A stretch of DNA of 5,227 nt from Hyphomicrobiales bacterium (GCA_013812985.1 JACCSN010000022.1:1-5227), one strand, 5' to 3'. Counted from the stretch's first letter, positions 1 through 5,227 are shown. The notes: generated by a model from the letters alone, not told the origin. Numbers and translations: made by a program.

Positions 1-244
1 GAAGTAATTGTTTCCGTACGGACCCTGAAGGCTGGCTGCAGGTCGGGCGAGGGGTTTTTTGGGTGAAGCCGACGACGCTGTCGTTCTCGGCGACCGCATA
101 ATAAAACGCGAGTTCTCCGGGGAGCGCGTTGGCACGATACCCGATAACAGCCTCGTCAGACGCCGGGAAAGGTCCTGGCCCTGTCCAACATGTTGTCCGT
201 AGCTGTGGTATCAGCGATGCCAGTTTTTGGGTCCCTGGTGCTGA
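1..244 (-). other. Possible gene remnant running off the left edge, unidentified
   Basis: On the minus strand one frame is open for 81 codons, from just after a TGA at 247-245 to the left edge. It contains no ATG, GTG or TTG, so if it is coding its 5' end is missing. The part from about 155 down to 60 reads like real protein (GYRANALPGELAFYYAVAEN, then DSVVGF) and favours C or G in third positions; the first ~30 codons look less protein-like. The AVAENDSVVGF stretch resembles the strand-turn-strand of a GNAT acetyltransferase, but that is a guess from a few residues. A short plus-strand tail (stop TGA at 64-66) is also open here, so the strand is uncertain. It may equally be a piece of a repeated element. 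I do not recognise it. Confidence 0.25.
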
Positions 245-334
245 TCACTCCACGTCAGTACCTGCATGTGTCGGCTACAGTCTCCCTTCCGCGAACGTCG
301 CCGTTGCCGGAACTATCCACTTGTAACAGGTCCT

Positions 335-928
335 TCACTCAGCGATCCACAAAGATTCGAATCGGTGCCCGTCCTTCCATTTCGCGATGTACTCGGATCC
401 ACCGTCACATGGTGTCTCGACCGGAGCGCGATACACAGCAAACTCGCTGTCAACAATTCCACCTAAAGCGAAGCACGTTTCCCGGTTTTCTCCGAGGTTC
501 CTGTTCCGATCCCGGACGAACACCTTCACCTCAATCGTCTCCAGTTTTCGGCCCTTCCAATCCGACAAGCCATAATCCTCGACTTCAGTCGTCAAATTCA
601 CGAGTTCCCAGTGGTTCAGAAGCTGGTCCGTATGCCACCTGGCGAATTGCGGAAACAGCTTAGTTGCCTCGGTCTCCTTTTTTGACACCACCCCTTCGAC
701 AAGACTTTGAAGCTCCAGCTGCAAAGCTCGGGCCTGCGCGCCCGACTTGTCCTGCATGGTGTGTTGGCGGTTTTCCCTCAGCTTATCGGCATCCTCCTGC
801 CTTTGACGTTCCTGGGCTACTTCTTCGTCATGGCGACGGCGGCGGTCCGATTCCTCCTGAGCGAGCCGCTCCTGTTCCTTCACGTGATTCTCCTGTTCCT
901 CGGCGCTCCTCGACGTGGCGGTGATCAT
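335..928 (-). CDS. Coiled-coil hypothetical protein, native 5' end lost
   Basis: I do not recognise this protein. Numbering from the ATG at 928, residues about 9-55 are an almost uninterrupted run of Glu, Gln, Arg and Lys (AEEQENHVKEQERLAQEE and similar), typical of a charged helical coiled coil. A compact C-terminal domain follows (about 85-197), rich in Trp and aromatic residues, with motifs such as FPQFARWHTDQLLNHWELV and a final KWKDGHRFESLWIAE before TGA at 337-335. No signal peptide or membrane segment is visible. The frame stays open to an ATG at 970, but everything upstream of about 907 is antisense to a dctM fragment, so the first ~7 residues from 928 (or ~21 from 970) are not native. 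No ribosome binding site with proper spacing precedes either ATG; GACGAGG abuts the one at 928. It is probably a 5'-truncated gene that may not be expressed. Hand-counted GC over 361-540 is about 55%, somewhat below dctP. Confidence 0.55.
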   Translation of the reverse strand: MITATSRSAEEQENHVKEQERLAQEESDRRRRHDEEVAQERQRQEDADKLRENRQHTMQDKSGAQARALQLELQSLVEGVVSKKETEATKLFPQFARWHTDQLLNHWELVNLTTEVEDYGLSDWKGRKLETIEVKVFVRDRNRNLGENRETCFALGGIVDSEFAVYRAPVETPCDGGSEYIAKWKDGHRFESLWIAE

Positions 929-1196
929 CCTCGTCATCATGCCAATCATTCCGACTGCGGCGCTCGGCATCGACCCGATTTATTTCGGCATCGTCGCGGT
1001 TGTCAAAGCCAAGATCGGCTTGATCACGCCGACGTTTGGCATGATGCTGTTCGTCACCAACGCCGTGGTCGGCATCCCCATGCGTGACATGGCGCGCGAG
1101 ATTTGGGGATCCGCACGTGCTATCGCCCGCGCGACCGATCTGAGGCGCGTCGGCGCCAGGTGCCGTAGCAAAACCGGCGCGGCAGCCAGAGAGTGA
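906..1196 (+). pseudogene. TRAP transporter large permease (DctM-type) internal fragment
   Basis: The plus-strand frame from about 906 reads LLDVAVIILVIMPIIPTAA, LGIDPIYFGIVAVV, IGLITPTFGMMLFV and then AVVGIPMRDMAREIW. This is the C-terminal signature of TRAP large permeases. It lines up segment by segment with the intact DctM in this window (FIDAIPAIIILGTVLYPV, GMHPIHFAIIGVV, FGLVTPPYGLCLLI, SIAGISVKQALRDVAKI). Everything before this point, about 330 residues of a ~430-residue family, is missing. Homology also stops near 1107: the rest, to TGA at 1194-1196, is Arg/Ala-rich and lacks the final membrane helix. So it is broken at both ends. The usual TPP motif here is TPT. A GTG at 915 could formally start it, but no such protein would work. 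It probably belonged to a different TRAP system, since its residues differ clearly from the intact copy. Confidence 0.8.
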
Positions 1197-1220
1197 TCTC
1201 GAGGAAAAGGACCAAGAGGT

Positions 1221-1467
1221 ACGACAATACTCAGGGTTTTCTGGACGGACGGGCGCACCACCGAAATCAGGTCGGACGCGACCGGCCGGCGCCGACCCGA
1301 TGGCATTCCCGCATGATTACCACCGCGACCTCATCGCAGACTTCCTCGGTGCGCTGGACGCGGACCGTGAGCCCACCGTCAACGGCGAGGAAGCGCTCAA
1401 GGTGCACCGGCTGATCGACGCAATTCTCCGGAGCGGTCGCGAGCATCGGCCCGTTGCGGTGCGCTGA
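1221..1467 (+). pseudogene. Gfo/Idh/MocA-family oxidoreductase, 3' remnant with frameshift
   Basis: The frame ending at TGA 1465-1467 encodes DPMAFPHDYHRDLIADFLGA, then LDADREPTVNGEEALKVHRL and IDAILRSGREHRPVAVR. This is the typical C-terminal end of NAD(P)-dependent Gfo/Idh/MocA dehydrogenases, in which a PHD.HR segment leads into the ADF helix and the G.EALKVHRLIDA helix. Just upstream, in a different frame, the sequence reads ILRVFWTDGRTTEIRSDATG, which fits the beta-strand that normally precedes it. Removing one base within 1284-1290 (ACC GGC C GGC GCC) would join the two. The NAD-binding Rossmann domain and catalytic part are absent, so the gene is dead. In sugar and sugar-acid catabolic loci such dehydrogenases often sit beside TRAP genes, which fits the adjacent dctM fragment. 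The family call is from remembered motif patterns. Confidence 0.72.
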
Positions 1468-1524
1468 TCGCCGGCAGCGGAAGGCGTGAGAAGCGCACGC
1501 TGTCAGTAGGTCCCGCCCCGGCCT

Positions 1525-1552
1525 TTGACCGGGCGTTTCCGGCGGTTATAGT
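1525..1552 (+). promoter_or_regulatory. Predicted sigma70-type promoter for the TRAP operon
   Basis: A -35 box TTGACC (1525-1530; 5 of 6 bases match TTGACA) and a -10 box TATAGT (1547-1552; 5 of 6 match TATAAT) are separated by 16 bases. Transcription would start near 1558-1560, giving a leader of about 85 bases before the dctP ATG. A short inverted repeat, CCCGG (1517-1521) and CCGGG (1529-1533) with 7 bases between, overlaps the -35 box and could be part of an operator. The boxes are read directly; function is inferred. Confidence 0.55.
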
Positions 1553-1632
1553 CACACGATACGGTGCCGCCCTCGACGGCTGCACCGCAAGAACGGCCCA
1601 GAGCAGGCGCGAAGACCGCCTGAGGGTGAATC

Positions 1633-1638
1633 GGGAGG
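1633..1638 (+). promoter_or_regulatory. Ribosome binding site that fixes the dctP start
   Basis: GGGAGG is placed 5 bases before the ATG at 1644, a strong Shine-Dalgarno match. An in-frame GTG at 1626 would add six residues (MNREDR), but it has only a GAGG directly touching the start codon, so ATG 1644 is preferred. The signal peptide also begins properly (MSRRSK) from this ATG. Confidence 0.8.
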
Positions 1639-1643
1639 ACAGA

Positions 1644-2660
1644 ATGAGCAGACGTTCCAAGTCTTTGCTGAGATGCGCCGCCGTCTGCATCGCCGGGGCC
1701 GCGGCCCTGGGCGTGGGCGGCTTTGCCAATCCGGCTGACGCGCAGATCAAGCTGGTCGGCGCCAGCCAGTTCGACGAGAATCACGCCTTCACCGAAACGA
1801 TGCGGAAGTTCGAGGAGCTGGTCTCTGCCTGCTACACGGACGAGCCGATCGAGTGGGAGATGCACCTCAATTCCGAGCTCGGCTTGGAAAAGGATTACGT
1901 CGCCTACATGAACCAGGGCCTCTCGGTCGACTATGCGGTCGCCTCCCCGGCGCACATGTCGACCTTCTCAAAGATGGCCCCGCTGATGGACATGCCGTTC
2001 CTGTTCCGGGACGAGGACCATTGGCGCAAGGTGCTCGAGCAGGATACCCTGAAGCCGGTCGCCGACGACATTCTCGAAAAGGCCGACATACGCCTTCTCG
2101 GGTACGCCGGCGGGGGCACGCGAAACATCTTCGCCACCAAGCCCGTGAGGAATATGGAGGAGCTGAAGGGGCTCCCGATCCGCATGCAAGGCGCGCCGAT
2201 CTGGACGAGCGTCTTCAATGCCCTCGGCGCGGCGCCGACCGTTATCGCCTATAACGAGGTCTATAACGCGATCCAGACCGGCGTCATCCAGGCCGGCGAA
2301 AACGAGGCTGCCGGCGTCGAGCAGATGAAGTTCTACGAGGTCGGCCCGCATCTGTCGCTGACCAAGCACGCGATCACCATCCGGCCGCTTTTCATCTCCA
2401 ACAAGACCTACCAGCGCCTGCCGGAAAAGCTGCAGCAATGCATCGACGAAGCGGGACCCGAAGCCGGAAAGTACGGCCGCGACATCGAAAGCAGCGAGGA
2501 CGCCAAGAAGGTCCAGGCCATGGTCGACAAGGACTGGGTCACCACCCACGAGTTCACCGAGCGCGACAAGATGCTGGCTGCGGCGGAGCCCGTCCTCAAA
2601 TCCTATGCTGAAGAGCTCGGCGCCAGCGATGTGCTGAACGCGGTGCAAGCGATCCCATAG
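1644..2660 (+). CDS. dctP: TRAP transporter substrate-binding protein (DctP type)
   Basis: This is the periplasmic receptor of a tripartite ATP-independent transporter, 338 residues, the usual length. Residues 1-33 form a Sec signal peptide: basic start SRRSK, hydrophobic core to about 27, then an AxA-type site, ADA|QIKL. The mature part has the DctP fold signatures: NSELGLEKDYVAYMNQG, MAPLMDMPFLFRDEDHW, GYAGGGTRNIF, then ELKGLPIRM with Arg180, which matches the conserved arginine that pairs with the substrate carboxylate in this family. Next come YNEVYNAIQTG (203-213) and GENEAAG from about 218, where many relatives have a (V)DGxEN sequence. Exactly two cysteines remain after processing, Cys63 and Cys266. 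The gene opens the operon and is followed by a hairpin and the QM permease genes. The ligand is probably an organic anion such as a dicarboxylate or sugar acid, but the sequence alone does not say which. The dctP name denotes family, not proven C4-dicarboxylate transport. Confidence 0.93.
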   Translation: MSRRSKSLLRCAAVCIAGAAALGVGGFANPADAQIKLVGASQFDENHAFTETMRKFEELVSACYTDEPIEWEMHLNSELGLEKDYVAYMNQGLSVDYAVASPAHMSTFSKMAPLMDMPFLFRDEDHWRKVLEQDTLKPVADDILEKADIRLLGYAGGGTRNIFATKPVRNMEELKGLPIRMQGAPIWTSVFNALGAAPTVIAYNEVYNAIQTGVIQAGENEAAGVEQMKFYEVGPHLSLTKHAITIRPLFISNKTYQRLPEKLQQCIDEAGPEAGKYGRDIESSEDAKKVQAMVDKDWVTTHEFTERDKMLAAAEPVLKSYAEELGASDVLNAVQAIP

Positions 2661-2683
2661 GCCGAGCTGAGAGGGTCCGGTCG

Positions 2684-2705
2684 GGCCGGGGTTTTGGCCC
2701 CGGCC
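2684..2705 (+). terminator. GC-rich intercistronic hairpin between dctP and dctQ
   Basis: GGCCGGGG (2684-2691) pairs perfectly with CCCCGGCC (2698-2705) around a 6-base loop TTTTGG, and is followed by GTCTTT. It lies 23 bases after the dctP stop and before the dctQ ribosome binding site. With only a short, broken T run it is more likely a partial terminator or mRNA-stabilising structure than a complete stop. That would let the binding protein be made in excess over the membrane subunits, as is common in binding-protein operons. Confidence 0.6.
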
Positions 2706-2743
2706 GTCTTTGCATCGCTCCGCCGCCTTGGAGGCAGGCACCC

Positions 2744-3226
2744 ATGACCCGGGTTCTCGACGCCATTCACTTCGTTCTGAAGCTTGCCCTCGGGTTGCTC
2801 GTCGGCGGCCTGCTCATACCTGTGACCATGCAGATCCTGTCCCGCCACACGGGAATCATCCCGCGCTACATCTGGACGGAGGAGATCGCGCGCTTCTGTT
2901 TTGTGTGGATGATCATGGTGGGCGCCATGTGCGCGGTGCGCGACGGCACTCATTTCGACCTGGAGGTGCTGCCGCAATCGGCGGACCGCAGGGTGGAGGC
3001 CGCCAAGCGCATTTTCGTGCATTTTATGGTGTTCCTCGTGGCCGCGATCTTCATCTGGTACGGCTGGCAGTTCCTTGAGTTCGGCTGGTACCAGACCTCC
3101 GAGATCGCATCGCTGCCGATGAACTGGATCTTCGTCGCCTGGCCGCTGATGGGCGTAATCACCGTCCTGTTCCTCATCGAAAAGGTCCTGGCAGAGGTGA
3201 AACTCATGCGCGGTGAGCCAAGATGA
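2744..3226 (+). CDS. dctQ: TRAP transporter small permease (DctQ type)
   Basis: This 160-residue protein is the small membrane subunit that joins DctM to form the transport complex. Four hydrophobic segments are visible at about 10-31, 48-65, 88-109 and 125-145, the normal count for DctQ. Family signatures are WTEEIARFCFVWMIMVGA (from Trp44) and AVRDGTHFDLEVLP (Arg66-Asp67-Gly68), the loop typical of this subunit; TSEIASLPMNWIFVAWP lies before the last helix. Conservation in this family is otherwise low, so position between dctP and dctM adds support. GGAGG at 2730-2734 lies 9 bases before the ATG. Its stop overlaps the next start as ATGA (3223-3226), indicating translational coupling and matched amounts of the two membrane subunits. 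Confidence 0.92.
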   Translation: MTRVLDAIHFVLKLALGLLVGGLLIPVTMQILSRHTGIIPRYIWTEEIARFCFVWMIMVGAMCAVRDGTHFDLEVLPQSADRRVEAAKRIFVHFMVFLVAAIFIWYGWQFLEFGWYQTSEIASLPMNWIFVAWPLMGVITVLFLIEKVLAEVKLMRGEPR

Positions 3227-4527
3227 CGCCGGGGCTGGTTGCCTCGATCCTGTTCGGACTGTTTCTGCTTTTCATCATCCTGAGAGTACCGGTCGCATTC
3301 GCGCTGGCTCTGGCCTGCATTCCCATTTTCTTCCTGGAGCCGCGGCTCACGCCCATCCTGCTGCTCCAGGAGATGTTCCGGTCCTACAATTCGTTCGTGC
3401 TGCTCGCCGTGCCCTTCTTCCTGCTCGCCGCGAACCTGATGAACGCGGCGGGGATCACCGACCGGCTGATACGTCTTTCCCGCGCTCTGGTCGGACACCT
3501 TCCGGGCGGGCTCGGCCATGTGAACGTCGTCGTCTCGATGTTTTTCGCCGGCATTTCGGGAAGTTCCACGGCGGATGCGGCGGGGATCGGTTCGCTCCTC
3601 ATCCCGCAGATGAAGAAGGAAGGCTTCAGTTCGTCCTTCTCCGTCGCCGTGACGGCCTGTTCGTCGGTCATGGGCGTCATCATCCCGCCGTCCATCCTCA
3701 TGGTCGTCTGGGGCGGGCTGATGTCAGTTTCGATCGGGGGATTGTTCCTCGCCGGCGTCATACCGGGAATCATGATCGGGCTGGCGCAGATGATAACCGT
3801 CTACATCTATGCGCGCCGGCACGGGATGGGGATGCATGCGCGGGCGACGCTGCGGGAACTCGCGGTCGCGGTTGCCAGCGCCATCCTGGCGCTGTTTACG
3901 CCTATCATCATCGTCGGCGGCATCGTGGGGGGGTTCTTCACACCGACGGAAGCATCCGTGGTGGCGGCGATCTACGCCCTGCTGCTCGGACTCGCCGTCT
4001 ACCGAAGCGTCGGGCCGAGGCAGACTGCCTTCGTCCTCTACGACACCGGCCGCTTCGCGGCCATCGCACTGTTCTGCATCGGCACGGCGAGCGCCTTCGG
4101 CTGGATCCTCGCCTATTTCAAAGTGCCCGCCGCGCTCGTCGCCTATGTGCAGGCCATGAATCTCGGCGTCACCGAGATGGGATTCGCAGTCGCCGTCGCC
4201 TTTCTGATCATCGGCTGCTTCATCGACGCCATACCGGCCATCATCATCCTCGGCACTGTCCTTTATCCGGTCACCGCCTCGGTGGGGATGCATCCGATCC
4301 ACTTCGCCATTATCGGCGTTGTCAGCCTCGCCTTCGGCCTCGTCACGCCGCCCTACGGGCTATGCCTTCTCATCTCCTGCTCGATCGCAGGGATATCGGT
4401 GAAGCAGGCCTTGCGTGACGTAGCGAAGATCCTGGTGCCGATGCTGTTCATCCTGGTCCTGATCATCGTCTTCCCGTCCATCAGCCTGTGGCTCCCGCGG
4501 CTGCTGATGCCGCAGTTCGTCAACTGA
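3223..4527 (+). CDS. dctM: TRAP transporter large permease (DctM type)
   Basis: This is the large membrane subunit that forms the ion-coupled transport path for substrate delivered by the binding protein. It has 434 residues, the normal full length, and about a dozen hydrophobic segments. Signatures in order: FFAGISGSSTADAAGIGSLL (107-126), MGVIIPPSILMVVWGGL (from 150), GGFFTPTEASVVAAIYALL (Thr240-Glu243 within it), IIGCFIDAIPAIIILGTV, and FGLVTPPYGLCLLI (Thr375-Pro377). These are the internal-repeat and helix-break motifs of the family, all intact. The start overlaps the dctQ stop by ATGA; only a weak GGTGAG precedes it, as expected for a coupled gene. It is the last gene of the operon, ending 30 bases before the stop of a convergent gene. 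The cytoplasmic metabolic genes for the imported compound are not in the window. Confidence 0.95.
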   Translation: MTPGLVASILFGLFLLFIILRVPVAFALALACIPIFFLEPRLTPILLLQEMFRSYNSFVLLAVPFFLLAANLMNAAGITDRLIRLSRALVGHLPGGLGHVNVVVSMFFAGISGSSTADAAGIGSLLIPQMKKEGFSSSFSVAVTACSSVMGVIIPPSILMVVWGGLMSVSIGGLFLAGVIPGIMIGLAQMITVYIYARRHGMGMHARATLRELAVAVASAILALFTPIIIVGGIVGGFFTPTEASVVAAIYALLLGLAVYRSVGPRQTAFVLYDTGRFAAIALFCIGTASAFGWILAYFKVPAALVAYVQAMNLGVTEMGFAVAVAFLIIGCFIDAIPAIIILGTVLYPVTASVGMHPIHFAIIGVVSLAFGLVTPPYGLCLLISCSIAGISVKQALRDVAKILVPMLFILVLIIVFPSISLWLPRLLMPQFVN

Positions 4528-4528
4528 G

Positions 4529-4575
4529 CAGGCGACGATCCGCGAGGCGGGCGGGGATCAGCGCGGATCGACCTG
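4529..4575. terminator. Inverted repeat between convergent genes, possible bidirectional terminator
   Basis: CGATCCGCG (4536-4544) and CGCGGATCG (4562-4570) are perfect 9-bp reverse complements with a 17-base loop. An outer CAGG (4529-4532) and CCTG (4572-4575) can add four pairs across a small asymmetric bulge. It starts just after the dctM stop, and its right arm covers the last codons of the minus-strand gene. Neither side has a good T run, so Rho-independent activity is uncertain. Confidence 0.5.
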
Positions 4576-5227
4576 CAGGAGCGCGATCCGGCTGCCGTCG
4601 AGCACGCATTGCACGTGGAAGGCGAGCGGGAAGCCGAGCCCGTTCAGGCCATCGGCTTCGAAGGTCACGACCGGGTCGTTTCCAGGCCCGCGATGGATCC
4701 CCGTGCTGCTGGTGCGCCGCGCCAGGGAGGTGGGCACGGGCAAGCCGAGCCGAACTTTGTCCTCGCAGGCGCGCACCGCATCGAGGTCGCTCAGCGTGAG
4801 CGGGCCGGCAGTTTCGAGCTGCGGAAGGGCGCCCGTCTCGAGCCGATCCCGGTCCAGGTAGAACCGCGTGCCGTTTCTGCACTGCCAGCACGACCGCGGA
4901 ATGTTCGGGGTTGCCGCGGATTTCGAGCACTTCCGAGCCGGCGACCTCGTCGCATTCGGCCGAAGCGCTTGCGGTGAGGACGGCCTTGCTCCGCAGCTCC
5001 TCCCTACTCCGCGTCTGGGCCGTATCACGAGCGGTGGAGGCGAGAGTTGATACCAGGTCGAGAGGGATGGGCTTTACATTGAGAGCGGTCGGTCTTGCCG
5101 GCCGGATGCTGCCGGTGGTAACGGGCTCGCTCGGGCGCGGGCGCGGGACGCGGGAGGTGACCTGCTCGATCGTGGCAGGTTCGGGGGAGCCGGGCTCCAT
5201 AAGGTAAACCAGCGCCCCGAACGCGAA
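4558..5227 (-). pseudogene. Probable membrane-anchored periplasmic protein, frameshifted, runs off the right edge
   Basis: I do not recognise this family. The gene enters from the right edge and ends at TGA 4560-4558. At the edge it reads FAFGALVYLMEPGSPEPA, which looks like the end of an N-terminal membrane helix, so the ATG at 5200 is probably internal. A Pro/Thr-rich linker follows (RVPRPRPSEPVTTGSIRPAR), then a domain with ASAECDEVAGSEVLEIRGNP and EHSAVVLAVQ. After that the coding signal jumps to another frame, NGTRFYLDRDRLETG, DLDAVRACEDKVRLGL, TFEADGLNGLGFPLAFHVQC, and ends LDGSRIALLQVDPR. Removing one base from the T run 4874-4876 (GAAAC to GAAC on the coding strand) joins the two parts as AVQNGTRF, about 222 residues in the window. 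Three cysteines (SAEC, RACE, HVQC) suggest an exported fold. The TTGSI-type linker is common in rhizobial exported proteins (inference). It may be a true pseudogene or a sequencing error. Confidence 0.6.

Larger units (their letters stand above)
1468..1643 (+). other. Upstream region of the TRAP operon
   Basis: This 176-base non-coding stretch lies between the oxidoreductase remnant and the dctP ATG. It holds the promoter and ribosome binding site listed separately. A weak 5-bp hairpin (GCGTG 1484-1488, CACGC 1496-1500) lies near its start and could be leftover terminator structure for the remnant; it has no T run. I see no gene for a regulator and no strong long operator palindrome. Confidence 0.5.

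Noticed and set aside
190..663. 157-codon plus-strand ORF
   Set aside because: It is antisense to the coiled-coil gene; its product is Ser/Pro/Arg-rich without domain character and it has no ribosome binding site.
707..1087. Plus-strand ORF with hydrophobic start (LVLHGVLAVFPQLIGILLPL)
   Set aside because: The hydrophobic stretch is the antisense of the Glu/Lys/Gln-rich coiled coil, and the rest is an off-frame reading of the dctM fragment.
980..1306. Minus-strand ORF of 108 codons
   Set aside because: It is antisense to the dctM and oxidoreductase fragments, whose family motifs are on the plus strand.
1300..1467. Independent small gene of 55 codons starting at ATG 1300
   Set aside because: The sequence is plainly the C-terminus of a Gfo/Idh/MocA oxidoreductase, and the ATG codes for an internal Met of the DPMAFPHD motif.
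1626..1643. GTG start for dctP giving six extra residues
   Set aside because: The strong GGGAGG is spaced for ATG 1644, and the signal peptide is well formed from there.
1503..1955. Minus-strand ORF across the promoter and dctP 5' end
   Set aside because: It is antisense to the signal peptide and first domain of dctP and has no recognisable motifs.
1968..2741. 257-codon minus-strand ORF
   Set aside because: It is a shadow of dctP caused by high GC; the plus strand has a full-length family match.
3724..4302. 192-codon minus-strand ORF rich in Asp, Glu and Arg
   Set aside because: It is the antisense of hydrophobic dctM helices, which gives this charged composition automatically.
3213..4418. 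401-codon plus-strand ORF overlapping dctM
   Set aside because: It is an off-frame reading of dctM, rich in Arg, His and Gly, with no membrane segments or family motifs.
4868..4882. Programmed ribosomal frameshift
   Set aside because: Joining the frames needs a +1 step at CAG AAA CGG with no known slippery site, slow codon or stop signal visible; a mutation or sequencing error is simpler.
4609..4977. Plus-strand ORF after dctM
   Set aside because: It lies opposite the frameshifted minus-strand gene, whose readings look much more like protein.

Overview
The window looks like a piece of an alphaproteobacterial chromosome or large plasmid, probably from the Hyphomicrobiales (rhizobia and relatives). 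This is inferred from GC-rich codon use, a TRAP-type uptake operon, a Gfo/Idh/MocA-type dehydrogenase remnant and a Pro/Thr-rich TTGSI-type linker in the last gene. There is no rRNA, tRNA, CRISPR array or intact transposase, and nothing identifies the species.

Layout. Bases 1-1467 are a patchwork of broken genes. They hold an unidentified open stretch at the left edge (minus strand, about 1-244), then a minus-strand coiled-coil protein of unknown function (stop at 335) whose original 5' end is lost. A junction near 905-909 follows. Beyond it lie an internal fragment of a TRAP large permease (dctM-like, plus strand, about 906-1107, ORF closing at 1196) and the last ~80 codons of a Gfo/Idh/MocA-family oxidoreductase (about 1221-1467), which carries a one-base frameshift. 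Bases 1468-1643 hold a good sigma70-type promoter and a clear ribosome binding site.

Bases 1644-4527 are an intact three-gene TRAP transporter operon: periplasmic substrate-binding protein (DctP type), small membrane subunit (DctQ type) and large membrane subunit (DctM type). A GC-rich hairpin separates the first two genes, and the last two overlap by ATGA. The binding protein captures a substrate, most likely a carboxylate or sugar acid, in the periplasm and passes it to the QM complex, which imports it using an ion gradient. The specific substrate cannot be read from this sequence.

Bases 4528-4557 separate the operon from a convergent minus-strand gene; a 9-bp perfect inverted repeat there could end transcription in both directions. 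The convergent gene enters from the right edge. It encodes a probable membrane-anchored, periplasmic protein of unknown function, and its reading frame is broken by one extra base in a short T run near 4874-4876.

The permease and oxidoreductase fragments are in the same orientation and next to each other, as in many sugar-acid TRAP loci. They are probably the fossil of a second, older uptake/catabolic operon beside the intact one. I do not see a convincing new biological system. The notable points are gene decay, a recombination junction that creates a misleading chimeric ORF, and two single-base frameshifts.
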